A DNA stretch of 64,000 nucleotides. It comes from Raphanus sativus (Eukaryota; Streptophyta; Magnoliopsida; Brassicales; Brassicaceae). Positions within the stretch are counted from its first letter, which is position 1. The number at the start of each line of letters is the position of its first letter. The stretch lies in contig NC_079516.1 in the NCBI RefSeq assembly GCF_000801105.2, positions 2,852,001 through 2,916,000 on the forward strand, read 5' to 3'. Positions 31,801 to 44,193 of the stretch are shown piece by piece. The position numbers and the translations under genes are program-made. A model generated the notes under the pieces. It was not told the DNA's origin, did not search any database, and was given only the letters and a program-made list of their open reading frames with translations.

Positions 31801-34800
31801 GTTAAATGATTGTAAACTTCAGCATTTAGAAAAATTAACAAAAAAAATATTTTTGTCGGGTTAGCCCATAAAATTTGAATTTTTTAATAAATATGAAAAT
31901 CTTGTTTAATTGCATAGTTGCATCATGTATTTACATAGGATGATGGTCACAGAGATTTGAAACCTTTGTTGTCTCCGTTTCTCCTAATAATAAAGATTTT
32001 GTAGTGGTAAGTCCAATGATTTAGGCAAGTTTTACTAATTAATTGTTAAAAATTAGAACGATGCTTCTGTACCATGAAAGAGAGTTTATCATATATTAAT
32101 AGAAATGCATAAGTTATTAGAAAATTTTAAACTACATTAATGTGTATAAGCATAAAAGTGTAGAGCATTTAACCAAAAACTCAATATTTTGTAGGGGTTA
32201 GTTAACCCACATATTTTGAGAAAAAAATAAAAATATCACAATATTGTTTTAATGCTTATTTGCATCATAAATTAACATAGTATAATGGTCAATGAGATTT
32301 AGAACCTTTGTTGTTACCATTTCTCTAAAGAATATAAATTTCATAGTTGTTAATCCACTAATTTAAGCAGTATATTAACTTTTATTAAAAAAAATGTTAA
32401 GAAATTAAAACAATGACCATTTACCATGAAACATAATTTATTATAAAATAATAAAAATTTAGAATGTAATTCGATTTTTTTTTAAATTAAAGAGTAGTAA
32501 CTCAGTATATAAGGAATTTACCTAAAAAACTCAATATTTTCGTGGTGCAACCTACAAAATTTGAGAAAATTAATAAATATGTGCACTGTACACTGACATA
32601 GGATAATGTTCAAAGAGGTTTGAAACCTCTATTGTTTCCGTTTATCTAAAGAATCGAGATTTCATACTGGCTAATCCATTCATTTATGCAACACATAAAT
32701 TTTTATTAAAAAATTATTAAAAAAATTAGAACGATGCGCATGTACATTGGAAGAAATCTTATAATAGATTAATACAAATTTATAATGCAGTTAGAAAAAT
32801 TTAAGCAACTTAAATGAGTATAAACTTCAGTATATAGAGAAATTAACGAGAAAGTTATATTTTTTTAGGGGCTAGCCTACAAATTTTGAAAAATTTCAAT
32901 AAATATGAAAATCTTGTTTAAATGCATATTTTCATCCTGTATTTATATAGGATGGTGGTCACAGAGGTCTGAAACCTTTGTTGTCTCCGTTTCTCTCAAG
33001 AATAAAAATTTCATAGTGGTAAGTCTAATGATTTAGGCAAGTTTAACTAATTTAATTGTTAAAAAATTAGAACGATGCCCTGTATAATGAAAGAGAGTTT
33101 ATTTTACATTAATAAAACTGTACAAAGTTATTAGAAAATTTTAAACTAAAGTAATGAGTATAAGCATAAAAATTTAGAGTATTTAACCAAAAACTCAACA
33201 TTTTCGTAGGGGTTAACACACATATTTTGAGAAAAAATAAAAAATATGAAAATATTGTTTTAATGAATATTTTGATCATAAACTAACATAGGATAATGGT
33301 CAAAGAGGTTTAGAACCTTCGTTGTTAATGTTTCTCTAAAGAATATAGATTTCATAGTGGCTAATCCACTAATTTAAACAGTATATTAATTTTTATTAAA
33401 AATGTTATAAAATTAAAAAGATGACCATTTACCATGAAACATAATTTATGATACAATAATAAAAATTTAGAATGTAAGTAGAAATTGTTTTTAAATTAAA
33501 GAGTAATAACTCAGTATATAGGGAATTTACCTAAAAACTCAATATTTTCATGGTGTAACCTAAACAATTTGAGAAAAATTCAAAAAGATGAAAATATTTT
33601 TTTAATAACTATATGCATTGTTCACAGACATAGGATAATGTTCAAAGAGGTTTGGAAACTCTATTTTTTCTATTTATCTAAAGAATAGAGATTTCATAGA
33701 GTTTAGTCCACTAATTTAAGCAACATATAAAGCTTTATTAAAACAATTGTTAAAAAATTTGAATTATGCCCATGTATCATGGAAAAAAGTTTATAGTAGA
33801 TTAACACAAATTTATAATGCAGTTTTATTCTAAACAACTTAATTGAATAAAAATTCAGTATATAAATGAATAAAGGAAAAAGTTAAATTTTTGTAGGGGT
33901 TAACCCACAAATTTTGGAAAATTTAAAAAATATGAAAATCTTGTTTAATTGAATATACATAGGATGATGGTCACAGAGGTTTGAAACCTTTGTTGTCTCC
34001 GTTTCTCTCAAGAATAAATATTTCATATTGGTAAGTCCAATGATTTAGGCAAGTTTTACTAACTTAATCGTTAAAAAATTAGAATGATGCCCCTGTACCA
34101 TAAAAGAAAGTTTATCATACTTTTATAAAAATGTACAAAGTTATTAGAAAATTTTAAACTAAAGTAATGAGTATAAGCATAGAAATATAGAGTATTTAAC
34201 CAAAACTCAATATTTTCGGAGGGGTTAACCCACATATTTTGAGAAAAAAATAAAAAATATCACAATATATTTTAATGCATATTTGTATCATAAACTAACA
34301 TATGATAATGGTCAAGGAGGTTTGAAACTTTTGTTATTACCGTTTCTCTAAAGAATAGAGATTTCATAGTTGTATCCACTAATTTAAGCAGTATATTAAT
34401 TTTTATTAAAAACATTGTTAAGAAACTAAAATGATGAAAATTTACCATGAAATATAATTTATGATACAATAATAAATTTTTTGAATGTAATTAGAAATTA
34501 TTTCAAAAATTAAAGAGTATTAACTCAATATTTTCGTGGTGTAACCTACAAAATTTGAGAAAAATTCAAAAATATTACAATATTTTTTTAATAAATATAG
34601 ACATTGTACACTGAGATAGGATAATGTTCATAGAGGTTTGGAACCTTTATTGTTTCCGTTTATCTAAAGAATAGAGATTTTATAAAGGTTAGTCCACTAA
34701 TTTATGCAACATATAAAGCTTTATTAAAACAATTGTTAAAAAAATAGAACTATGCCCATTACCATGGCAAAAAATTATAATATATTAATACAAATTTATA

Positions 34801-35960
34801 AAGCAGTTAGAAAATTTTAAACAACTTAATTGAGTATAAATTCAGTATGTAGCGAAATTAACGAAAAAGTTAAATTTTTGTAGGGGTTAGTTAACCCACA
34901 AATTTTAGAAAATCTCAAAATATGAAAATCTTGTTTAAATGCATAGTTTGCATCATGTATTTACATATGATGATGGTCAAAGAGGTTTGAAACCTTTATT
35001 GTTTCCGTTTCTCTCAAGAATAAATATTTTATATTGGTAAGTCCAATGATTTAGGTACCATATAAAGTTTTACTAACTTAATTTTTTTAAAAATTAGAAC
35101 GATGCCCCTGTACCATGAAAGAGTGTTTATCATACATTAATAAAAATGTATAAAGTTATTAGAAAATTTTAAGCTACAGTAATGAGTATAAGCATAAAAA
35201 TATAGAGCATTTAAACAAAAACTAAATATTTTTATCGGGGTTAACCCACATATTTTGAGAAAAAATAAAAAATATCACAATATTTTTTTAATGCATATTT
35301 GCATCATAAACTAACATAGGATAATGGTCAAGGAGGTTTGGAACCTTTGTTGTTACCATTTCTCTACAGAATATGTATTTCATAGTGGTTGATCCACTAA
35401 TTTAAGCAGTATATTAATTTTTATTAAACAATTGTTAAGAAATTAAAACGATGACCATTTACCATGAAATATAATTTATGATACAATAATAAAAATTTAG
35501 AATGTAATTAGAAATTGTTTTAAAATTAAAGAGTAGTAACTCAGTATATAGGAAATTAACCTTAAAATCAATATTTTGGTGATATAACTTACAAAATTTG
35601 AGGAAAAATATAAAAAATATGAAAATAATTTTTTAAATAAATATATGCATTTACACTGACCTAGGATAATGTTCAAAGAGGTTTGGAACCTCTATTGTTT
35701 CCATTTATCTAAAGAGTCGAGATTTCATAGTGGTTAATCCACTAATTTATGTAACATATAAAGTTTTATTAAAACAATTGTTAAAATAAATTAGAACGAT
35801 GCACATCTACCATGAAAAAAGTTTATAATAGATTAATACAAATTTATAATGCAGTTTGAAAATTTTAGACAACTAAAATGAATATAAACTTCAGTATTTA
35901 AAAAAATTAACAAAAAATATATTTTTGTAGGGGTTAACCCACGGATTGTGGAATAAATCC
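28855..35960 (+). repeat. Tandem array block 1: trimeric (A-B-C) higher-order repeat of a ~340-bp monomer
   Basis: A monomer of about 335-350 bp repeats about 20 times. Each contains a CATAGGATAATGGTC-like anchor, a palindromic AGAGGTTTGAAACCTCT-like site and GGGGTTAACCCAC. Three variants follow in order. A: GGTCACAGAGG and CTCAAGAATAA (29053, 30219, 31934, 32944, 33957, 34965). B: AACTAACATA and TCTAAAGAATA with TGTTACCATTTC (30570, 31247, 32272, 33286, 34298, 35317). C: ATGTTCAAAGAGG and TTTATCTAAAGAAT (29869, 30912, 31590, 32596, 33622, 34614, 35658). A-to-A spacing is about 1.01-1.04 kb. One A monomer is missing at about 31120. AT-rich and non-coding. Confidence 0.93.
29425..29530 (+). 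mobile_element. 5'-truncated SINE inserted in the satellite
   Basis: About 100 bases (GGTTACCCAGACCACCTCAA, then GAATAGCCGTTTGCCGTC and poly(A)) interrupt a B monomer. They are flanked by a perfect 22-bp direct repeat beginning AACTAACATAGG (29403-29424 and 29531-29552). The poly(A) tail and duplication mark a retroposon; the short non-coding body suggests the 3' half of a tRNA-derived Brassicaceae SINE (S1/SB type). Family assignment is from memory. Confidence 0.78.
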
Positions 35961-38900
35961 AAAATAAGATGATAGTCAAAGAGTTTAGAACCACTATATT
36001 AAAATAAATTAGTGTATAGTTGCATCGAGCACTAACATAAGATTATAGTCAAAGAGTTTAGAACCTCTATTATCATCGTTTCTCTAGGTAATAAAGATTT
36101 TATAATGTTAATTCCACTAATCTGACCAGTATATGAAATTTTACCAAACTAAATATTAAAAAATTAAAATGATTCCTATATACCATGAAAGATAGTTTAG
36201 AATACATTAATTCAAATGTTGAATGTTGTTTGAATTTTTTTTAAAAAATCGAAGAGTATGAACTTCACGATATAGAGCATTTACAGAAAATTCATTATTT
36301 TAGAACGGGGTTAACCCACGGATTTCGGAAAAATTTCAAANNNNNNNNNNNNNNNNNNNNNNNNNNNNNNNNNNNNNNNNNNNNNNNNNNNNNNNNNNNN
36401 NNNNNNNNNNNNNNNNNNNNNNNNNNNNNNNNNNNNNNNNAATATGAAAATCTGGTTTTAGTGTATAGTTTCATCGAGAACTAACATAAGATGATGGTCA
36501 AAGATTTTAGAACCTCTGTTGTCTTCGTTTCTCTAGATAATAAAGATTTTTAATGATAATTCCACTAATCTAGGCAGTATATGAAATTTTACCAAACTAT
36601 TAAAAATTAGAATGATTCATATATATAATGAAAGATAGTTTAGAATACATTAATTTAAATGTTGAATGTGTTTTGAAATTTTTAAACAAAAGCGAAGAGT
36701 ATGAACTTCACGATATAGAGCATTTACCGAAAACTCATTATTTTAGAAGAGGTTAACCCACGGATTTCGGAAAATTTTCAAAAATATGAAAATCTGGTTT
36801 TAGTGTATAGTTTCATCGAGAACTAACATAAGATGATGGTAAAAGAGTTTAGAACCTCTGTTGTCTTTGTTTCTCTAGATAATGAAGATTTTATAATGAT
36901 AATTCCACTAATCTAGGCAGTATATGAAATTTTACCAAACTAAATATTAATAAATTAGAATGATTCCTATATACCATGAAAGATAGTTTAGAATACATTA
37001 ATTCAAATATAGAATGTGGTTTGAAATTTTTAAACAAAAGTGAAGAGTATAAACTTCAGTATATAGAGCATTTACCGGAAACTCATTATTTTAGAAGGGG
37101 TTAACCCACGGATTTCGGAAAAATTTCAAAAAAATGAAAATCTGGTTTTAGTGTATAGTTTCATCGAGCACTAACATAAGATGATGGTCAAGGAGTTTAG
37201 AACCTATGTTGTCTTTGTTCTCTAGATAATGAAGATTTTATATGATAATTCACCTAATCTAGGCAGTATATGAAATTTTACCAAACTAAATATTAAAAAT
37301 TAGAATGATTCCTATATACCATGAAAGATAATTTAGAGTACATTAATTCAAATGTTGAATGTGGTTTGAAAATTTTAAACAAAAGCGAAGAGTATGAACT
37401 TCACGATATAGAGCATTTACCGAAAACTACTTATTTTAGAAGGGGTTAACCCACAGTTTTCGAAAAAATTTCAAAAAAATGAATATCTAGTTTTAGTGTA
37501 TAGTTTCATCGAGAACTAACATAATATGATGGTCAAAGAGTTTAGAACCTCTGTTGTCTTCGTTCTCTAGATAATGAAGATTTTATATGATAATTCCACT
37601 AATTTAGGCAGTATATAAAATTTTACCAAACTAAATATTAAAAATTAGAATGATTCCTATATACCATGAAAGATAATTTAGAATACATTAATTCAAATGA
37701 AGAATGTGGTTCTAAAATTTTAAACAAATGTGAAGAGTCTAAACTTCAGTATATAAAGCATTTACCGTCAACTCATTATTTCAGAAGGGGTTAACCCACG
37801 GATTTCGGAAAAAATTCAAAAATATGAAAATCTGGTTTTAGTGTATAGTTTCATCGAGCACTAACATAAGATGATGGTCAAAGAGTTTAGAACCTCTGCT
37901 GTCTTCGTTTCTCTAGATACTGAAGATTTTATAATGATAATTCCACTAATCTAGGCAGTGTATGAAATTTTACCAAAATAATTATTAAAAAATTAGAATG
38001 ATTCCTATATACCATGAAAGACAGTTAAGAATACATTAATTCAAATGAAGAATGTGGTTTAAATATTTTAAACAAAAGCGAAGAGTATGAACTTCATGAT
38101 ATAGAGCATTAACCGAAAACTCATTATTTTAGAAGGGGTTAACCCACGGATTTCGGAAAATTTTTCAAAAAAATGAAAATCTGGTTTTAGTGTATAGTTT
38201 CATCGAGCACTAACATAAGATGATGGCCAAAGAGTTTAGAACCTCTGTTGTCTTCGTTTCTCTAGATAAAGAAGATTTTATAATGATAATTCCACTAATC
38301 TAGGCAGTATATGAAATTTTACCAAACTAAATATTAAAAAATTAGAATGATTCCTTTATACAATGAAAGATAGTTTAGACTACGTTAATTCAAATGTAGA
38401 ATGTGGTTTGAAAATTTTAAACAACAAAGAAGATTATAAACTTCAGTACATAGAGCATTTACCAAAAACTCATTATTTTAGAAGAGGTTAACCCACGAAT
38501 TTCGGAAAATTTTTTAAAACATGAAAATCTGGTTTTAGTGTATAGTTTCATTGAACACTAACATAAAATGATGATGGTCAAAGAGTTTAGAACCTCTGTT
38601 GTCTTCGTTTCTCTAGATAATGAAGATTTTATAATGATAATTCCACTAATCTAGACAGTATATGAAATTTTACCAAACTAAATATTAAAAAAATAGAATG
38701 ATTCCTATATACCATGAAAGATAGTTTAGAATACATTAATTTAAATATAGAATGTGGTTTGAAATATTTAAACAAAAGTGAAGAGTATAAACTTCAGTAT
38801 ATAGAGCCTTACCGAAAACTCATTATTTTAGAAGGGGTTAACCCACAGATTTCGGAAAAATTTCAAAAAAATGAAAATCTGGTTTTAGTGTATAGTTTCA

Positions 38901-39910
38901 TCGAGCACTAACATAAATGATGGTCAAAGAGTTTAGAACCTCTGTTGTCTTCGTTTCTCTAGATAATGAAGATTTTATAATTATAATTCCACTAATCTAT
39001 GCAGTATATGAAATTTTACCAAACTAAATATTAAAAAATTAGAATGATTCCTATATACCATGAAAGATAGTTTAGAATACATTAATTCAAATATAGAATG
39101 TGGTTTGAAATATTTAAACAAAAGTGAAGAGTATAAACTTCAGTATATAGAGCCTTACCGAAAACTCATTATTTTAGAAGGGGTTTAACCCACGGATTTT
39201 GGAAAATTTTCAAAAAATGAAAATATGGTTTTAGTGTATAGTTTCATCGAGCACTAACATAAGATGATGGTCAAGGAGTTTAGAACCTATGTTGTCTTTG
39301 TTCTCTAGATAATGAAGATTTTATATGATAATTCACCTAATCTAGGCAGTATATGAAATTTTACCAAAACTAAATATTAAAAAATTAGAATGATAACTAT
39401 ATACCATGAAAGATAGTTTAGAATGAATTTGGTTTCAAATTTTTAAACAAAAGCGAAAAGTATGAACTTCACGATATAGAGCATTTACCGAAAACTTATT
39501 ATTTTAAAAGGGGTTAACCTACGGATTTCGGAAAATTTTCAAAAAAATGAATATCTCTTTTTAGTGTAAAGTTTCATCGAGCACTAACATAAGATGATGG
39601 TCAAATAGTTTATAACCTCTTTGTCTTTGTTCTCTAGATAATGAAGATTTTATAATGATAATTCAAATAATCTAACTAGTATATGAAATTTTACCAAACT
39701 AAATATTAAAAAATTAAAATGATTCCTATATACAGTGAAAGATAATTTAGAATACATTAATTCAAATGAAGAATGTGGTTTGAAATTTTTAAACAAAAGT
39801 GAAGAGCACAAACTTCAGTATATAGAGCATTTCGAAAACTCATTATTTTAGAAGGGGTTAACCCACGGATTTTCGGAAAAAAATCAAAAAAATGAAAATC
39901 TGGTTTTAGT
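35961..39910 (+). repeat. Tandem array block 2: second monomer class, ~345 bp
   Basis: About eleven monomers share CACTAACATAAGATGATGG, GAGTTTAGAACCTCTGTTG, TCTAGATAATGAAGATTTTA and GGGGTTAACCCACGGATTTC. They are related to block 1 but clearly diverged. Spacing is about 345 bp (36480, 36826, 37171, 37516, 37860, 38211, 38560, 38908, 39253, 39587). Two sub-variants (AACTTCACGATATAG and AACTTCAGTATATAG) alternate over 36.7-38.4 kb, a partial dimer. Monomers at 37.2 and 39.27 kb share the variant GTCAAGGAGTTTAGAACCTA, hinting at a duplicated six-monomer segment. Confidence 0.92.
36341..36440. other. Assembly gap (100 N)
   Basis: Exactly 100 N inside the second repeat block. A round 100 usually marks a gap of unknown size, so the true array length is not known. 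Confidence 0.98.
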
Positions 39911-40010
39911 NNNNNNNNNNNNNNNNNNNNNNNNNNNNNNNNNNNNNNNNNNNNNNNNNNNNNNNNNNNNNNNNNNNNNNNNNNNNNNNNNNNNNNNNNN
40001 NNNNNNNNNN
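39911..40010. other. Assembly gap (100 N) at an orientation switch
   Basis: Exactly 100 N. The repeat on the left is block-2 in plus orientation; on the right it is block-1 type in minus orientation. Confidence 0.98.
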
Positions 40011-40376
40011 TTATAGAATCGGAAATAATAAAAGTTTCAAACTTTTTTGACAATTATCCTATGTTAGTTTATGATGCAAAATATGCATTAAGACAATATT
40101 ATCATATTTTTACTCAAAATATGTGGGTTAACCCTTATAAAAATATTGAGTTTTGGTTAAATGCTTTATATTTTTAAACTTATATATATATATATATATA
40201 TTAGTGTTGTTTAAAATTTTCTAGTAACTTTATACATTTTTATTAATGTATGATAAACTCTCTTTCATCATACAGATACATCATTCTAAGTTTTTTAACA
40301 ATTAAGTTAGTAAAACTTTGTAAGCTACCTAAATCATTAGACTTACCAATATAAAATCTTTATTCGTGAGATAAAC
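40011..40376 (-). repeat. Inverted block-1 monomer at the array edge
   Basis: Read on the minus strand, this shows TGCATCATAAACTAACATAG, GGGTTAACCCACATATTTTG and the CTCA(C)GAATAAAG end of block-1 monomers. It breaks off at about 40376, where peroxidase coding sequence starts mid-exon. A short TA run lies at about 40184-40201. Confidence 0.88.
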
Positions 40377-41078
40377 TTGAGGGTGAGAGGGTTTGAGCTG
40401 ATCGACGAGATCAAGACCGAGCTTGAGGCTCAGTGTCCCTCCAACGTCTTATGCGCAGACATAATGGCTCTTGCCAGCCGTGACGCTGTGGTCTTAGCTG
40501 GAGGTCCGAGCTACAACATTTCCCACTGGGCGACGTGATGGGTTGAAAACGAATGCGAATGGCGTGTTCAGCCTTATCGGACCAACCGCCTCCGTGGCTG
40601 CGTTTCTCAGCTTCTCAGGGGACAAAGAGATGAACACGTTGGATGCGGTGGCTCTTTTGGGTGCACACACTGTTGGTGTGGGATCTTGTGATCTATTCCA
40701 GGAACGCCTCATGAATTTTAATGGAACCAGACTGCCTGATCCGTCCATGGACTCCGATGTGGTTGCAAAGTAAGTAAGACCGATATTTATATATATGATT
40801 TATATTTCTGTTTTATTTAATTCAAAATAGGTCCATTATCACCTTATCGACCATAAACATCAATAACGTCAATTCACTTCATGATAATTTTTTTTATACG
40901 TATAGTTTAACCACCATATGTCAGGCCTCAGAGAACCCATCAACAGGACTTGACCGGTCAACGTCACATTGACATTCGATAATGCATTCTTCCTACAAAT
41001 CCGAGTGAGGAGATGAGTTTTGCAACTTGACCAGCGCCTCTCGACCGATGAAGCCTCTTCTAGTTTGGTGGCTCATTA

Positions 41079-41856
41079 TGATAGAACGTATTTTATAAAC
41101 TACGGATTACTGAATATTGTAAAAAATAAAAATGATAATACTATACCAAAGAGTAAGAAAAGGATGATACAACTGCAAAGACGAGATATTATCTCTTTTC
41201 TTAACTCAAAATACGTTCCGTAGTGCGACGGTTCGATAACGTAATGAGTCCCAGGATACAACTGCAAACAATCTTCTGAATTTGCGTCAATCTATCAGAA
41301 GCCTGGCGAAACTAGTTTTGTTTTGCACTCTCAGACACAAGAAATAAAAAATACTAAATGACTATTTAATATAGGAGATTGTGGTTTTTCTTTTGGTATT
41401 TGATGTGTATATCTTTCTATCATGCTAACAAGCCATTTATATAGAAAAATAATGAGAAACATAAGTTTCATTTTCAACATAGAAATGAAACATCCATTGT
41501 GCACTAGTGAACACTTTATTTCTTGTCATTATTATGTGAATTCATTTCACATTTTGACCAAGAAATTAAAGAGTATAATTATTATTATTTGACTCATTCA
41601 AACAAAATAATATACTTTAAATGTATTCTTTTTTTATATTTTATCAATATAAAAGATCACATATATTTGGTTTATATGATTAAGTTAATGAACATGAAGT
41701 CCAACTAACAAATCAAAACCCAAATCCAAATATCTAATGTGTATATTTGTAACTTTATACAAGTTTCTCAAATCACATACATTAGACCTCCATTTCTCAT
41801 TCACACTAACTCTATTTTTAGCATATGAATACATTGCTAAAAAAATAGTTCCAACA
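41079..41856 (-). repeat. LTR copy (left; 3' LTR of the minus-strand element)
   Basis: Begins TGATAGAACGTATTTTATAA and ends ATAGTTCCAACA. It matches 44194-44974 throughout. Confidence 0.92.
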
Positions 41857-41883
41857 ATCCCCCACATGAATAGAAATGCTTCT

Positions 41884-41990
41884 AGACACTAGACGACTCG
41901 ACAGACTTGACCTCCTAGACAAGACTCGACAAGACTCGACAAGACTCGACTTCCTAGACAAGACTCGACAAGACTCAACAAGACTCAACT
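41884..41990. repeat. Short tandem repeat ACAAGACTCG inside the LTR element
   Basis: About seven imperfect copies of a 10-base unit (ACAAGACTCG/ACAAGACTCA), interrupted by CTTCCTAG, lie close to the polypurine-tract end of the internal region. Confidence 0.8.
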
Positions 41991-44193
41991 AAGAACTTTT
42001 GAGAGTACAAGCGAGAAATTCACTGCATGATGAGTTGGTAGCAATTTTTCAGCCTTGAACCAGTCATTGTTAATAGCTATCGGATTTACTCGGCCAGGAG
42101 GTGGCCATGATGTCTTGAACCTCCCGGGCTTTGGTGTAAACCTAGACAATAGCCAAAACACAGTTTCATTCTCTCACAAAACCAATTTCTCTATTGTGTT
42201 CATTCATTTTGACCGTGAACATTCCTGGTAATCATGAGTGAACTTTAGAGAATATAGCCTTTTTATTCTCCTAGAAACGGCCCCATTTCACACTCATAAG
42301 GTGATTTGCCATTAGTTTTGTTTAGAGGAGTATCATGTACTACTCCATTCATATCTCAAAACAATTGGCACAAATCATTAAAAGCAAATGCTTATCCTCT
42401 ATTCCTTAAATGTAGCACTGTTTAATCATCTTAGGAACTGGGTATAGACCGAAGTCTTACAGTGCTTTGGGCAGATTTAGTTTGACTTAGTTGTCTCCTT
42501 GAACCTATTTCTTGGGATCTCCAATCTGATAAGTAGAGTTACCGCCAAACCTCATCTTAGTTCATAGGCTAAACCCATTCTTCTTGATGATATTACAATT
42601 TGATCTCATGACACACCTTTAATAACATGATCCTAGGTTGTCATCACATTGAACATAATCTATTGAGATTAGTCGAGATCAATTGTCTAATGATTTTTGT
42701 CATCTTTTTTTTTCCTCAAGATACAATTAACCATTATACATAAAACTCAGTGTATAACACTAGTTTTTTTTTAATCATATTTTGATAACTATCATAAAGT
42801 TCATTTGGCCTTTTGCCAATTACTTAATATGGTAAGCAAAGCTTCCCCCACATTTCTTGAGATAGCTCAAAAACATACATATTTATATTTAACATCTCTT
42901 AAGAGCTTAGAAGATTAATCTACAACTCCTTTAGATTTAAATGAATAATAAAAACAATTTCGAAAAATTTGTTATAATTTTCTTTAAAATGTATTTCATT
43001 CTCAGAAAATCACATTTTAGATAAAACTATTTTCATAGTTCTCTCAAGTTGATTTATAAATCTAACTTGTATATATTTTGAATTAATGTTCCAAAACATA
43101 TTTTTGCTTTTAGCAATTATATATATCATTATATGATATTGTTTGTACCATCAAAATCACCATTAACTATGATTATTTTCAACCATGTTGACTTTAGAAA
43201 CTACAATACACATGTCAGTTTCAGTCATATTGGTCTGAAAATTCTCATTGGTTTTGCATGGTCAACCTTTTTAAAATGTGAATTTAAGCATTGACGAAAT
43301 ACAAATGTTTTGATCAATATCAACAAACATTTTATTTCTTATGGCAAATGATTTATATGTGGTAGACCTCTCCCAAACTTAATATGGGGCGTCGACTCAC
43401 AAAATTCATTTCCATCCATACAACTTGATCTCAAAGATCAATTTTTTTTGTGGTATCACCATACTTGAAACTTGAATTTCTTCTTATTTTCTCATGGTCA
43501 ACATATGCTTAATAACTAAATTAAGTTATCCCAAGATTTGAAAGACGAAATAAAAAACGTTAAACCATTCTTGATAATTAAAGCAAATAATTATCTTAAC
43601 CAAGTCAAAGCATTAACATGCACTGAGACTAATAAAGTTTTACTCTAAACCCATTTATGAGCTATAATATTTAATACAAAATTATTGTAACCACTCGATC
43701 CATCAATTAATTATTTTGAAAATTAAGAGTAGACAAACCATCCAAATACGTTACCAATGACGTTCGGAAAATGGTTTTCAGTGTCACCATCAAAAGATGA
43801 AACCTGTTCTTATAAACCATAAAATGTCAAATTCATTAGTCCAAAAAATATTAATTATTTTAATTATAATGAATTTAAACACACAAAATCTCAAATAATC
43901 TGAAACTTGTTTCAGAAAATCAGAAGAATTTGTTTTCCATCACCCTTGAATTCTCTAATTCCTGTTTTCATAACAAAAACACTTCACAAAAATAATCAGT
44001 TTTTGTTAGTAGGAAAATACAAATAAAAATTTAAAGAATTAGATTGAAGAATGATTATTTTTAAATAATCCTATAGATCTGATTCCGGCATCTTTTTCCA
44101 AAGATCAATCAACATGTTCTTACAAAAAAAATACTTTTTACAATAATCAGTCCGGTTAGTGCAAAGCAATAAACATATATTTTGAGTTAAGAC

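Noticed and set aside
38714..38911. 65-codon open frame in a block-2 monomer
   Set aside because: The frame is a chance opening; stop codons interrupt it in sister monomers and no protein features are seen.
28855..39910. CRISPR-like or Brassica 176-bp centromere satellite
   Set aside because: Repeats are ~345 bp with no short-repeat/spacer pattern, and the period and sequence do not fit the 176-bp satellite.
39757..40053. Minus-strand frame spanning the N gap
   Set aside because: It runs through unknown bases and satellite sequence of opposite orientation; it is not a real frame.
41020..41223. 67-codon frame VLQLDQRLS... running on
   Set aside because: It is peroxidase exon sequence running into the LTR after 41078, not a gene.
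41884..41990. Short direct repeats as a CRISPR-type array
   Set aside because: These are a 10-base simple tandem repeat within an LTR retrotransposon in a plant genome.
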